A DNA stretch of 64,000 nucleotides from Rallus limicola (GCA_022605955.1 JAKCOZ010000041.1:5339001-5403000), one strand, 5' to 3'. Counted from the stretch's first letter, positions 23,222 through 36,200 are shown. The notes: a model not told the origin generated them from the sequence alone. Numbers and translations are program-made.

Positions 23222-23296
23222 GCTCCCTTTCCTGCAAAAGGTTATACCAAATGATGTCTCAAGGTCCCTTCCAACCTGGGCTGTTCTATGATTTTT
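23222..23296 (+). mobile_element. Short CR1 LINE 3' fragment
   Basis: CCAAATGATGTCTCAAGGTC followed by CCTTCCAACCTGGGCTGTTC and TATGATTTT matches the last bases of avian CR1, including the start of its terminal octamer. Only about 75 bp remains, so it is a severely 5'-truncated copy. Confidence 0.85.
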
Positions 23297-25009
23297 CCCT
23301 CAGAAGGTACTGAATAGCAGCATGGACTACGCTCCTGCAGATGCTGCAGTAAAAAGGAGGAAAAAAAGGTAGCTGAGAATTCCTGTTAACTCTGAAATAT
23401 TCTTGCTCTATTATCAGTGAAAGCTTTAAAAAAAACCCAACACTATAACATAAAGTCCTCTCATTTCTCCCCAAAAGACAATCATATAACAAGATCTCTA
23501 ATAAAAAAGGAAAAGATTAATTGGAGAGCTGCCTTGAGAGACCAAATGTTCCAGACCTGACAGTTTTATAATGTAAGTAATTAGGGCAACATTATGAGTT
23601 ATGTTATCACAGCCAGCAGCATGATCAGCAATTGTTTGTATTTCAGGGTCTATTCATGAGTACAGTACACAGAAAGCAGAGCACTAAAAGCAGATGAAAC
23701 AGATGTTGATGGAATAGAGCTGACTTCTCAGCTGAATGCTGTTCTCACCCTGCCAATGCCTTCAGTGTATTTATCTTCATTAAAAGAAATTTAATCTTCA
23801 ATAAAAAGAAAAACAAGTAAACTGTTGCCTACCAATGCAGGCTGTAGGAGTTAACACAGAACAGGCTTCTGCAGATGTCAGATCACGTCAGCTTCCTTTG
23901 CAAAGTTAAAATTAAAGATGAACACAGCAGTTCAGGGATGGGGAATGAACCCAATCTGCACTAACCTCTACTCCTTTCTACAACTCCACCTGAGCCACTC
24001 TTCTGCTCCTTTCCCGCAGCCACCCTGGTTCCCAGGGGGAACACACGTGGCTCCCTGCCTCTCCATGGGTACAGTAGCTGCAAAGAAACGGGAGCTCAAA
24101 CACCCGACACTGATACACAGCCTGTGCCCCTGCACTGGCAATGCCAAAGCCAACGACCGTCTGCCAGGAGAAACAGCAGAAAGTGTGGAAAAAAGTAATA
24201 TCCAAGCAGCATGAAAATTGGTAATAAAGCAGAGAGAGAAGGTGTCACATCCTCAGCCAGGCAACAGGGTGACATTTCACCAGAAGTACCCCAACAATAT
24301 AAAAAGCTTCCACTGATCCTGGAGGAGGTGGGGTGGCATTACCCTACAACAAGGGGTGCATGCACAACAGGGCAAGGGTGTATGGGGGATTAGGAACCTT
24401 GAGGCATCCGTTATGGAAAAGCCTTTGGAAATCTTGTCGCTACACATCAGTATTTCACAAGCACCCACATATTGTGGTTTATCTGTGGTATGGTTGATTG
24501 GTTTTGAATGCGTAGCTCACTGATTGCCAGTTAATTACATGCCATTAATAAAGCGATAAACCACTTTCATTTTGATTTGGATTAAATACTATAAATTGCA
24601 GGGTTTTCTCTATGACAGTTGTTTTTCTCAAATCATAGTATTTACTTATTTAGCTTTCTTTTCTTCTTACTTCTGTACCTGTTTGAGACCACAGCTAGCA
24701 TCATACATTCAAAGAAATTCATTTGGGTTGAACTGAAACATGTTTTGTAATCAATTCTATTTTTGCCTTTGGCAAATGAAAACTTGGCAAGCACCACCAT
24801 ATATATAGTAAAACACACGATGCTTATCAAAACCACAATTATAAATATTACACATAGTTTGTCTTCCCTCAAGATAAGCAGTCATGTATCTGATCCCAAA
24901 GCCCATGAAAAACTGTACAAGTGCTTCCCTGTATCAAAAGCAAACACATAATCTCAGCTAGGAAACAACATACCAGAAAAGCACAGCAGAGACACCACAT
25001 ACCACATGG
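23297..25009. other. Non-coding unique DNA
   Basis: No gene recognised. The 98-codon plus-strand ORF at 23918-24214 overlaps minus-strand ORFs in a patch of higher GC content and has no recognised domain. An ATATATATAG tract occurs near 24800. Confidence 0.5.
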
Positions 25010-25345
25010 GCTGAAATGTGCTCTGTCCAAAAATGAGTATACAGGGACACATGGTTTCGCCTCAGCCCAGAACCAGCTTCTACAGCAGTATCTTGCCATA
25101 AGTCAGCACCCCAGATGGCTTTGCCTCTACGCTGCCAGTTGCTCTGTTTTCACTGCTGCAACCACCCCCGCAGGGCATTGGCCACCATCCACGAGTCAGT
25201 ACAGAGGTAGAGCATTGGCTACTTTTCTCCTTCACAACGCCTAGGGTTAAATGGATGGTTTCACCACAGCAAACTGCTCCATGCAGCAGCCTTCCATCTC
25301 CGATGCTTTCCCAGGACAGGGAACTTTCACAGAGACGTCAAGAAA
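25010..25345 (-). pseudogene. Endogenous retrovirus pol relic: RNase H region
   Basis: Read on the minus strand, one frame gives a run typical of the RNase H domain of avian endogenous retroviral Pol: KFPVLGKHRRWKAAAWS, then (after a frame change) YLCTDSWMVANALRGWLQQ, an in-frame TGA, and KQSNWQRRGKAIWGADLWQD. In retroviruses RNase H degrades the RNA of the RNA-DNA hybrid during reverse transcription; the TDS motif carries one of its acidic active-site residues and is preserved here. At least two in-frame stops and one frameshift make it non-functional. No adjoining RT, integrase, gag or env piece is recognised, and no LTR can be paired with it confidently. Similarity fades below about 25020. 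Confidence 0.75.
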
Positions 25346-26210
25346 GAAATTGCCATTCCTTCTCTAGCTGCTGAGTGTGTACAGAGGGAGAGTTAAGAAG
25401 ATAAACTGTCTTTTTACTTTTCCATAGTTTTCTAAAGCATCTTGTAAAAATACTGCTTTTACCCTTGATGTGCCATTGGCTTGGTAGATTTTTATCAATA
25501 TATATATTTGATAAAATGTAGGAACCAAGGGCAAGATTATTGTTTTCAAGTGAAGATCCCCAAGTTCTCAAAAATTATGTTTTATATCTGATTCTTTTAT
25601 TTCTTTGCCTCACAACAGAAATTAGAGGCCTAGCCTTATTTCAGAAGTACTACAGCTGTCAAAGGAGAAAAGCAGCATAAAACATTGTTAGTATGTTCTC
25701 ACTTTCTGAAAGAAGAAAGAAAAAAGAAAATAACCAAAACCCCAGCAGTTCCCAGATTACACTGACCATGTAGTTTTCTATTTGGAATAATTTCAACCTT
25801 GGACTTAACTGTTTCTTACATCTCAACCATCAACTGAAAAAGAGTTATCATACCAGAGGGAGAACTAAAAATCACAAAAATAATCCCTTACTGGAAAAGC
25901 AAACTACCTAAAAAGTAGCTGAGTTAAGTTGATTAGGTAATTAATGCCCCTAAATGAAATTAATTGAATTTACAGCTTTATTTTACATTCAAGGAATTCT
26001 CCAGAGAAAATTTAAGCAATTCAAGTTTTAATTATTTAAAGCTATCGTTTCTTGCAAATTATTCTAGCCAAAATGGTGGTATAAACAAACTCTTTGGGAA
26101 AATACATCTCTAATGAAGAACTTCTATGAAAACTACATTTTAAATCATCCTTCTGATATATTAGTCACTCTAATATTATTAATAACCACAGGAAAACATG
26201 GGGGGGTGAG

Positions 26211-26480
26211 GGGTTGATGCTGCAGGGGTAACATGAGCTGAGGTGAGACACGAAATTGTTTGCCAACACAGGCACTGACCATTGAGGCAAAGAGATAACC
26301 TTTTGCACCTGTTTAGGTCAAGGGCAAGTCTGGGACAATTATTTAAGACAAAAGTCTGTGTTCATTAAACCTTACTGACATGGCAGCAAGTCATGTTTCT
26401 GGCCTCGTGTTGCTTCCCGAGTTGTCCCATGAGTGGCAACTCATGTGCACCATGAGCCCAACTGAGCACTGATACACACA
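26211..26480 (+). mobile_element. Possible solo LTR
   Basis: The block starts with TGAGGGGTTGATGCTGCAGG and contains a TATA-like ATTATTTAAG (about 26320) with an ATTAAA polyadenylation-type signal about 45 bp downstream, then a richer U5-like stretch. That order and spacing resemble a compact avian LTR. There is no visible target-site duplication and the right end is unclear. It lies near the RNase H relic but on the opposite strand, so the two need not belong to one provirus. Confidence 0.3.
26428..26445. repeat. Short perfect inverted repeat
   Basis: CATGAGT (26428-26434) and ACTCATG (26439-26445) pair around a GGCA loop, and CATGAG recurs at 26451. It lies inside the possible LTR and may belong to its U5-like part. 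Confidence 0.7.
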
Positions 26481-28648
26481 ACACTAAACTGCACTGTACC
26501 AACTTGGGTCAGGATGGTCAGTGCCAGATCAGGCTCAGGCCTCCAGCTGTGGAAGAGGAGTACTGCTTCTTTCCTTGCTGACATCCATGCAGCTGGGACA
26601 CCCTGCCCACCAGAGTCCTTGCTCTGCAGCCACTGCTGCTCACTCCGAGCCAGGTGGAGCTACAGGCAAAACGTCTGTGGGCTCCTACATGATCAGAGCT
26701 TCCTGTCAGCCCTCTTTATCACCTTGGCTTGCAGAAAATCCTGCATTGGATGAGAAGGGATCATAAAACACGTATGGGTTTGAGCAGTGTGAATTTCATT
26801 TCCCCTTTCTAACTGATAAAGAAATTAAATTCTTTAACAAGTTACTTAGGGTAACTCACGACAAGTTTTAACACTCTTATCTAGATTGAGAGTTAAGGTT
26901 GATCTTTGATTTCTACTCAAGCCATTGAAGAAGACATCAAAGTGAATAAATACCTTTTTATACCAGTTATATCAATTTTCTCATCAAAATATTTTAGAGG
27001 GACTTTTGGTTCCAGAGAATCAGGTCCTTAACAGCTTCTTCAGTCCTTGCATTACAGATGGGAAAATGCATCAAGGTGATACACACCATGAGACCAGCAT
27101 TGCCTTGTTTTATAGTCGAACTAAAGGTTCAAAATAATATAAACAAAGAAAAGTAAATAACATAGCGATTATTCATCTCAAAGGAATACTACTGTAACCA
27201 CCAAGTAATTACAAGGACTGATATTTATTAGTATGCAAAGGAGCTAGATCTGTTTTGCTTCCAGAGCAGCTCAAAGGATAAAAAGCGCTACACATTATAA
27301 TAAATCACACACAAAAATTCCCTGTTTGTTTCAGCAAACATCTTTACTCTGGAGGCAAAGAGTGCAGAGCTTCTTCCTGAGAATTTAAAAAAAAAAAAAA
27401 AAGTTTGTTTAATTTATATTTCCAGTGATGCATTGTGCCTTCAGAGCTCACTTGGTGGAAAAAGTACAAAGGTTTCAGTTTACAGAAGTTTTGTCAAAAT
27501 GATTACAGAAGTTGTCATGGAACAATTTCCAAAACAAACTGTGTTATTTTCCTTTTATGGTCCCCTTGACATTTTTAGTTCTTTAGTGGTGGCATAAGTT
27601 TCTGTTTTCACACGAGTGGCAGTGATTTCTCTGATAAACAGCAAAAGTTAAAAAAAAGAATCACAGGCATCTATGAGTGCATTGCAATGCCAATATTGCT
27701 AACTACTGTGTGTTTGTGTGTATAAATGTATATGTATAGAAGCAAGAAATGAAATAACAGAGGGAAGAAGACATTCTTAAAGTGTTTTAGATACTGCTTC
27801 TTATCTAAAACATTACTGACAAGCTGACTTAACCTCTGTGTATGCATCATTGCTGTCCCATTTTGAGCAAATGACAGTACAAAAATTATATATGTCTACT
27901 CTCAGAAGCCACACAAAGAAATGTTGAACTGTAAAATAAAATCTTAAGAAGCCTAAATGACTCATTCTAGCAGGACCCGAAGAAACAATATATCCTCAAA
28001 GAAAGCATGGGTCTACTGCATGAAAATATAGTGAGTGGTTTAAACAATGAGGTCAACTATTTGCCACTTGCTCATCTTTTAAAAAGTGTTAAATCAAGAT
28101 ATTAGAGGAGGAGGAAGGAATTTTATTAAAATAAGGCATTCTCTTCATAAAAATAATGAGAAATTGATGTTTTTTTAAAATGTAATTGCTTGCTGTCACC
28201 TCAGAGAATCTTTGGGAAGCCTCTAAGAGGCTCAGATTGCATGTAGTTCCCTCACATGGCAACGGACAGGGTATCTATCAGAACTATTACCTGGGCTACA
28301 AATCTGTAGCCTGTCAGACGAAAGGAAATCCCAGGGGACACACATCCTGCTGTGCTTCTAAGATGAGTTATTCACTGTCTGTGTAAGTTGAAAGAAAAAG
28401 AACTTTGAAACATCTTGGTGCTTAAGAGTTTTGCCACCAGACCCGAGAGACACTACTGTCAAATTACCCTTTTAAAGCAGAAACTAAGGAGACTTGGTCT
28501 CCCAGAGCTGTCCGCTGGACAAGTCACTCACACTGCTTCCCCAGCTGCCTCATTCATATTCTGGCTTCAGAAAGAGAGCCCAGAATGAAATAGCCGATTT
28601 CCAGTTTCCACACTAGTCCACTTCCTTTTGCAAGTAGACCTGCTTTCA
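26481..28648. other. Non-coding unique DNA
   Basis: Two overlapping ORFs at 26514-26766 in a GC-richer patch have no recognised domain. The rest is AT-rich with an A-run near 27390 and a TG/TA-rich tract at about 27708-27740. No gene recognised. Confidence 0.5.
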
Positions 28649-28890
28649 CTTCCAGTCACAGAATGGCACAGCTTGGGAAGGAGCCCCAGATGCCATCCAG
28701 TCCTGCCTGCTCTAAGTTGATCTAGTCAGAGCAGGTTGCTCAAAAATAGCCTGGTCAAGTTCTGATTATCTCCTTCCCCTGCCTGGACAATCGGTTCCAG
28801 CTTTTGACCAATTTCAGGATAAAAATGTTTTCCTTATCTGTATGGAACTTCCCATGTTCCAGCTTCTGTCCTTGGACTACCCACCTGCCA
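28649..28890 (-). mobile_element. Degraded CR1 LINE 3' fragment
   Basis: On the plus strand TCACAGAATGGCACAGCTTG, GCCATCCAGTCCTGCC, AGAGCAGGTTGCTCAAAAAT and CAATCGGTTCCAGCTTTTGACC follow, in order, the reverse complement of the CR1 3' end and last coding region. Substitutions are numerous, so this is an older copy than the one at 16.4 kb. The right edge is uncertain. Confidence 0.75.
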
Positions 28891-29536
28891 CATACACACC
28901 CATTGTAGTAAAATCCCAGCAGCATGAGCAAGCAGCCCATGTGCATATGCAAGATTTCAACAAAGTTCATCCATCTCTGCTGGTGAGCACAGGTCACCAT
29001 GTCTGTATTATCATTGGTACTACCCAGGCTGCAGGTAGACAAGAAGTAGACCTGCACCATGCTATGCTAAAATCGGTCTCTAGACAGAGTAACTGACACC
29101 TATCTACAACAGAACAGATAACCTGCCAGCATCACCCATTTTCCACTCATGAAATCCCAAATCCAGCCCTGCCATACTTCTGCTGTGTTGCCAAGCAGAC
29201 TCACTGTCTGGTAAGCCTCAGTGGGAATGACTGACCATCGCCTTCCCCAACACTTCATCCCATACAGGACCAGCAAGGGCACCTTGACTTAACACATTTA
29301 CACCGGGTCTTAAAATAGCTGATACAATGAAACCAAAGAACTCCCCGGAGAGAAACCTAGGAGAAGCATAGCTAAATCCTGTTATCTGTACCAAAGACTG
29401 TCAGAATAATGAACAAAGTGAGATCATTATATCCAGTAAATGCCACTAGTTTTTACAGTCTGCTTCTCTGACGTATAGCAACTGTAAATATAAATTGTTT
29501 GTGTACATATCTATCAAACACCTACATTTTCAAGAC

Positions 29537-29585
29537 ACTAGAAGTATACTATTAGTATATAGAAACATGCTAGTATACTTCTAGT
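29537..29585. repeat. 15-bp perfect inverted repeat
   Basis: ACTAGAAGTATACTA (29537-29551) and its exact reverse complement TAGTATACTTCTAGT (29571-29585) flank a 19-nt loop. The loop carries another TAGTATA-like word, so the site looks like a locally inverted duplication. It could be a cruciform-prone site or the collapsed ends of a small DNA transposon; no transposase or larger body is visible. Confidence 0.9.
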
Positions 29586-32185
29586 AGATAACTAATTGCT
29601 TGCATTGTTTTCACGGAACACAGGTACTGATATGGTTCCCTCTTAAGCCCCTGCAGAAATTCATTTGAGCTTCAAGCCCCAGTGACCACTGAGAAAAGCT
29701 GAAGTACTTCCAATACCTTTCATGAATCACAACATGAGTAAACAAAAGCCTTAGTTAAACAGCTTGGTGTGGAAAGTCTGCACCCCAAGCACAGGCAAAG
29801 AGTGTGGGGAACCCTTTTTCAAGGGATACTTAGGAAATAAAAATAGGATCTGTCACCTTCCATGAAATATTGTTGTGGCCTCTGTAACACTCCCCAGGCC
29901 AGCGCATGATCCTAAAGTTAACAGGGATCACTGTAAGAAGGAACTTCATGTATTTCTCCCAGTCTGGGACAGAATGTGCCTCTGGCAGGTCCTTAACTTC
30001 ATGAAGATGCTCCCTGCATACATAGGTAGACTGCTATAATTAGCATACATTAAATTCCTGTCACGTTGTTCTTTCCTGTGGATGAAACAAATCCACATCA
30101 AAATACACTGGAATTGCCTGTTTCTACAAACCCAGCTAAACCCTGTAGGTCTGTAGGCTTAGAGCTTCTGCGACCCAGAAACTGAGAAGCTTTATTTGAG
30201 CATCTCATTTGGAACATGGCATAATAAAAGATGACAAATAAAAGCTTTCTTGAGTTTTCTTCCCGTTCCTCCCTTTCTAAATTAAAACAAACAACAAAAC
30301 CCCCAAACAAACAAAAAATAGTGTCAGAATATTAAGCAAGCAGATTCCCTTCTTTGCTACTAGTGTGCAGATTTACACTGGCCTTGGTGGATTCCTATCA
30401 TACCTCAGAATGTGAGAGACTGAAACCAGCCAGAAGGTTTGAAGGAGGAAAGATGATCCAATAAAATATTTGCCAAATGACATGAATATAAAGAGAGGGG
30501 TCTCTACATGGGCAAAGTTTTAGAAATATAAATAATGGAAACATCAGTAACTTCATGACAAGACAAAACACTGATAATTAAATGATTTTAATAGTATGTC
30601 AAGATGAGGAATAACAGTCTTGGGAAATGAGACTGGTAAATTATTATCCCTCAGGCTTGTTCTACACATTGTTGTTCAAGTGTGAAAAAGACAATATGCA
30701 AACTCCTTACCCATATATTTAGCTTTAACACAGTATTAGTGCCCGCGACTCCAGTGCTAACATCTTCAGGTCTCACACTGGTGAGGAAGATTTAGAACAA
30801 GAAAGTACCCAACTTAAGAAGGACATACCTATCTTTATGGCTACGTGGATTTTTTTTAAAACCCTAAAATTCACCTCCAGAAATACTTCTTCCCTTGTCA
30901 TTTCCCAACACACAGTTGGACATCACCTTCAAAATCACTGTAGAACAGACAATGAATTATGTGAATACATAACAAATATGTGATGCATAGTTATTGAAAA
31001 ACACATTGCTATAGATTTCCTGTCAGGCAATGTTGTAATTTGTGACCCCCCTGGCTATTCAGGGTACCTACAATAGACAGCCCTCTATCTGATTTCATCA
31101 GAAAAACAGATAAGAGGACCTACCTTTGCAATAAATTACAACACATACACTAGTTCTGCAATCAGTTACAGTATTCAATCCAACTGATAACCCCACTAGT
31201 ATGCTCATCTAAGAGAGCAAAATAATCTACCATTTTTTCTAGATAAATAAAAATCTTTGGATTAACGCTTCATTTTTATAAATATTAGGACTACTCCAGA
31301 GTGTAATAAAAACTCTCGATTACAGTCAATTTAAATAGCCACACACTTGATTATCGATGCACTATACATCTTTTTTATCTTACATTTCTAGATATTTTTA
31401 CCTTAGAAATATTGCTAGCGAAATATTAAAAAAAAACCCAAACATTTAGTTTATTTGAAAGTTTAAGAGACAAATAAATGAAAAACAGACAGAGAGAACA
31501 GGGGAAGTGACAGCCAAAAGGATTGTTTTTTCTCACGTAAAAACTCACCTTTAAAATCCATGTAGAACATGAAGCCTGGGTTCTGGGGGTTTTCTTTTTT
31601 CAAAGAACATCTTTTAGCTGCTATTAAACTGTCTGCATTTCAACAGCATTTAGACTACGCAAAGAAAGATATCCTTAGCTGCCAGTGGTTCAAGTATTCC
31701 AATTTAAAGCACAACTTACACAGGCCATAATATTTTGTGGGGCTCTGCTGTTGTTTCCTGGGGTATTTTTAAAATATTCTCTAAATGTACATGCTTTATC
31801 AAGAAGTCAAATATTCTTACACTGTGAAGAGATGGGAATATTTTCATTACTTATCTATCCTTTTTGAAATCTGCCTTGCAACATTGTAAGAGTACTTGGG
31901 ACATATTACATCATCACTGATAACATACCAAACCAAGCCAATGGAGAGCTAAGAGTGACTGCCAGTGCTGTAAATGGATTTTCTGTGCTAGCTTGGGTAT
32001 CTTCTTCAGTAAAGCTTGGAATTGTGTTTTGAATTCCCTAGGTTCCTAAACTCTCGACAATATGATTCAAAACAGATTATTTTCTCTATGTGCTTCTTTA
32101 CATTTCTGTCCCAATACATGACATTATAACAGAGGGTTTGTCTCTTATAATACAGGTAGATAAGGATGTAGACATTCACAGTGCG

Positions 32186-32233
32186 CATATAAATATATAT
32201 ATATATACACACACACACATATATTCATATATA
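32186..32233. repeat. Compound TA/CA microsatellite
   Basis: AT repeats pass directly into CA repeats and then back to AT-rich sequence (ATATATATACACACACACAC is part of it). A likely length-polymorphic locus. Confidence 0.9.
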
Positions 32234-34124
32234 AACACATAGATATCACATTTGAAACAGTACAGCCTTGCCTTGAAATGAAACAATCTGGATTAGAAAA
32301 TTAGGATCAATTTCTTTAACCCTGTAAATCTGGAACTAGTTGCCACTTATATTCCTTACTTATAAATACTGAAGGCCAACCTCCAAGGTCAATGAGAAGC
32401 TCAGATGCCTGTGTGATTTACTGAGGTTTTCAATTCAATTGACTGCAGTATAGGTTTTTGATAGACAGGAAATCTATTTTGAATATAAACGGACGTGATA
32501 GAACTCAAAATATGCAAATCACACAAATATATTTCCATCCTAGAAGTATAAAAATTAATTTGTTGTGTACAGTAATTGAATTCCTTTGCACAGATTATTT
32601 ATTGCACATATGTCAACAGAATATGCATGTTAACACTTTGAATATTTCCACATATGCTTTCTCCTCTCACTAAAGATATTTTGCCTCTCCTCGCTTTTGT
32701 GAAGATTCTTTATCCTTTTCTAATTGTAAAATGTCTCAATAAGAGCAGTGAATTCTTCACTCACAATTATTTTTAACTGTTTTTTCATGTCTGGTGAATC
32801 TAACAGCTTAAAAGATTTGGCTTCAACTGCACTTTTTGAACCTCCTGTCCTTATAATTATAGACACATTCTCCTAATAGGATTTCCAATTTGATGTGCCC
32901 TGAGCTTCCATGCCAGAAGGATTACTTAAATTGTTGAAATTTAATTCTAAAGCATTGTGGGTTTGATCACATAACTGAAGAGCCTTTACTGCGTATTGTA
33001 CAGGGACATGTCACACGGGCCTTTTTCACATCAGAAAGTTTAGAAAAACAGCATTTTCAAGGCAAACTGATAATACTTTAGGTTTTGGGGCTTTAGGTCT
33101 TAATACCATGGTTTCTAATATCACCATTTCACATATTTCTATTTAAGTAAATTTTGTAAGCACCAAGAACAAGCCATTCCTAGGTCTCTAAATCTGGAAG
33201 CCAGAATGAGGATGAATAACAAAGCAGTTTATCAGATTTATCACTTTGCTGGCATCTGTCCTACCAGGGAATCAGATCCTCTGGCAAGAATACTTATGGG
33301 TTGGGACAAGGACTTTGTTCCTTTTGCAGTAGGCACTAGAGGAAAAAAATAACACTTCAGTGTGAGGAGCGTGGAAGAGTAACAAGGAAAAACACAAGAA
33401 ACACATGATCTATTAAGAACATATGACACAAGCATCCAGTTGATGACAGGAAAGATTTTCAGATGATTAAAGAGCCAACACCAATAGTCCAAGGAAACTA
33501 TCTGTCCTTTGGAAAGGTACGGTGTTAGTCTTGCACATTTAATGTCACTAAAAGAACCCACCATCCCACAGTCATTAAACAATAAAACTTGAGGTCTGAT
33601 CTCTTGTGTAAAACTCCCAAGTTTCATTCAACATTATCTGTACCAAACCCGTAACTTCTATTGGAGCTCAAGGCTGTCTCATCAAAAGTAACTGAAAGCT
33701 CCTACTTCAAGTACAAATTTTAATCTTTTAATATACATGAACTTATTCCTTAAGAAAAACTTTTCCATTTTAATTTTTTCAAACACCTCTAGCATAATCC
33801 TATAGAAATTCTGACCTTTCTTTCTAAAATAAAATTCCACAAAGCCAGTATTTATCTTATGGACTGCTTAAAAGTTAAACCTCTTTTGTGATCTCTGAAT
33901 TCCTACAGGACAGCTCCATAGAACTCCTACATGAAAATGAAGTGTCTATATCTCTTCCACAGTATCACTGTGACGAGTTTAAATTTATTGTTATTGCCCA
34001 GTTAGTGAGAATTAACATTTGGTATTTTAAAAATTTGAGATTTGGCTTCACTCCCTTCAACAGCCCTTTTTGAGTTATTTTTTTCTTACACTTTGTTTAG
34101 CTGTATCCAGTCATCCCTTCACTA

Positions 34125-34530
34125 AGCACGTACAGATTGGAGTCCAGAGGAGAGCCACCAAGGTGGCTACAGAGCTACAATACAAAATACCAGAGAGTGG
34201 TTCACTCAGCCTGAAGCTAAAAAACTTCAGGGTTCATGTTTCCTTAGGTGCAGTTATATAGAAGGAAGTATTAGTTCCTCCTCAAACACACCCAGCAAAA
34301 GGCTGAGAGGCAACAGACACACATTCCAAGAAAATCACTGTTGATTATTTTTCAGGAAAAATTTTCTGCATAATTAGGAATGTAAACTTGCCCCACAAGT
34401 CTGTGGAATGCCTATGCATTGGGGGTGATCCAAACACAACAAGACACAAGCCTGAGCGAGATGATCTAACTCCAGTATGAACTAGATGGCTTCCCAAAGT
34501 CCCTTCTGGGTAAGGTTAGAAAATCATCAA
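34125..34530 (+). mobile_element. Highly degraded CR1 LINE
   Basis: Weak but ordered CR1 landmarks on the plus strand: GGAGTCCAGAGGAGAGCCAC with CAAGGTGGCTAC, AAGGCTGAGAGGCAACAGAC, GAGCGAGATGATCTAACTCC, GAACTAGATGGCTTCCCAAA and GTCCCTTCTGGGTAAGG. The last matches the 3' untranslated end. Large parts between these blocks have diverged or been deleted, marking this as one of the older CR1 copies here. Confidence 0.7.
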
Positions 34531-35764
34531 GTAAAATTTATTATACTCCTTGGATTAGCCCAACTAACTCATTTCTAAAAAACATGATCCATGTGTTCAC
34601 TTTATTTTTTAAATCTCCCAGGCTGAACTTGCCACACTTTGCACGTTTAGCGGCTGCCTCTGTATTTCAGAGTGGGCAAGGACTAATAATCACTCTTCTG
34701 TGCAGGCTCAGGATATTTCATGCCATCTGTGAAGATCATACTCATTGCAGAATTTTCCAGGTTAAGTGCAATGCCAGTTCTTTCAGTAATCACTAGCTGT
34801 AAGTATGAACATCAATGACAGCAGCATTTCTAGTGGGGTCCCAGATCTGTACAGGCACTTTGGCAATTCATCGCTCGTACTTAATGCAAACTTCGACTGG
34901 CAGTACTGGAAGTTACATATTTGATTTCTCTCTGATTTCTTCAGAACACTTTCTATGTTTAGCCTTGTCTACCATTGTGCTAGCCCTTCTGACAGTAACA
35001 TGCTTGTCTTTTCAAATGAAAAGGGTTTTACCAACACATGAAGCAGCTTGAGTGGGAGTCACCAGTATGGAAACTCACTGTGCTGGAAAGTTACCAGCTG
35101 TTACTACCAAGGGAACAGGGAAACACATCAGTTAAGATATGGGCAGAAACCTAGCATCAAATATTTTCAACTCAGAATGAAGACAAACTTTGAAATACAG
35201 ATATTGCCCATGCAATAGGAATTCTGACCAGCCCTAAAAGCAGGATTTTCCTTTGAGATAAAGAGAGACAAAGCAAAAGACGTCAAAACCTTCAGGAGCC
35301 ATCCCTAACAATATCCCTCAAATCTGGTCTGTCTTACCTTTTCTCTGAAATTATAGCAGTGTTAGAAAACCACATAGGTGAGATTTGAGCCTTTTATCAA
35401 TTTATCTTCCACTCCTTGGCAGGTGATGTCCAAATTTTTACTCTCCATGTACTCCTTTCTCTGCAATATTCATTATTGTACTCTCCATGGGTTCACTGTG
35501 GATCCCATCTCCTATCTGAAATGTCTGCATAGCTTGAAGTTTTCTATTTCAACTCTGGCGTATCTCTGAACCGTTAGTTAAAGATGATTTAAGAAACTGT
35601 AAGATTATTTGGAAAAAAATAAAACAAACCTTTTTCCCATAAGTGATTAGCTAAAATTTGCATGATTTCTAAATTTAACTCCTCAGGTTAAAAACAAACA
35701 AGGAATTTTAAAAGGGATGTTTAAAAATAAACAAAATATGTTGGAAGACAATTATTTGATTTGG
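34531..35764. other. Non-coding unique DNA
   Basis: No repeat or gene recognised. The plus-strand ORFs here (70 to 78 codons) are serine- and leucine-rich chance readings of T-rich sequence. Confidence 0.5.
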
Positions 35765-36025
35765 CCTCAGTCAGAAAAGCCATGGGGTATCCCCAAGCTG
35801 GGGACAACTGCTGCCCAGCTAATGCCCTGCTTCCCAGGAAGTTGCTGGACATTGCCTGTGGATAGGAAGTTGAGAATTAATCTCCTTCGATTTTGCCTTG
35901 GCTTTCTCCATTGAACTGTCTTTATCCCAAGCCAAGAGTTCTTCATCTTATTGTCTTCCCCCATCCTGCTGAGGAGGGAGAGGGAGAGATCAGCTGGGTG
36001 AGCACCTGGTGTCCAGCCAAGGTCA
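35765..36025 (-). mobile_element. Avian LTR-type repeat fragment
   Basis: The minus strand reads GGTTGACCTTGGCTGGACAC, CAGGTGCTCACCCAGCTGAT, CTCCCTCTCCCTCCTCAGCA, then a purine-rich part and AGTTGTCCCCAGCTTGGGGA. This order is typical of a common avian endogenous-retrovirus LTR-type repeat. A related copy lies at about 47.8-48.3 kb on the same strand: both carry TGGCTGGA followed by CCAG and CACC at matching spacing. The 89-codon minus-strand ORF here is a by-product. Exact family not named. Confidence 0.6.
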
Positions 36026-36035
36026 ACCCAATACA

Positions 36036-36200
36036 AATGTAAAATGAGCGATTAATTTATAATGAACTATTAATTATTTTTAAAGCTATTAAAACTGCTG
36101 GGTGTTTCTTAAAGGGTGGCTGGCCATGCTGGACAATTTCAATTTCTCTGGATACGCGCAGTCATTAATTGAAAACTGGTGAACAGGACGTGGCTCACTA
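36036..36200. promoter_or_regulatory. Candidate conserved non-coding element
   Basis: Contains GCGATTAATTTATAATG, ACTATTAATTATTTTTAAAG, a GGATACGCGCAGTCATTAAT stretch with two CpGs in AT-rich surroundings, and GCTGGCCATGCTGGACAATT. It adjoins the LTR-type repeat but shows no repeat similarity. Confidence 0.25.

Larger units (their letters stand above)
28891..34124. other. Non-coding unique DNA
   Basis: No gene supported. The stretch contains a strong short hairpin at 29537-29585, a TA/CA microsatellite at 32186-32233 and AT-rich blocks. The 128-codon minus-strand ORF at 33241-33627 and the 101-codon one at 28755-29060 (partly on CR1) have no recognised domain. Confidence 0.55.

Noticed and set aside
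28500..28560. GGACAAGTCACTCACACTGC followed by CCTCAT, reminiscent of a MIR core
   Set aside because: Only a short run is similar and no second landmark follows; likely chance.
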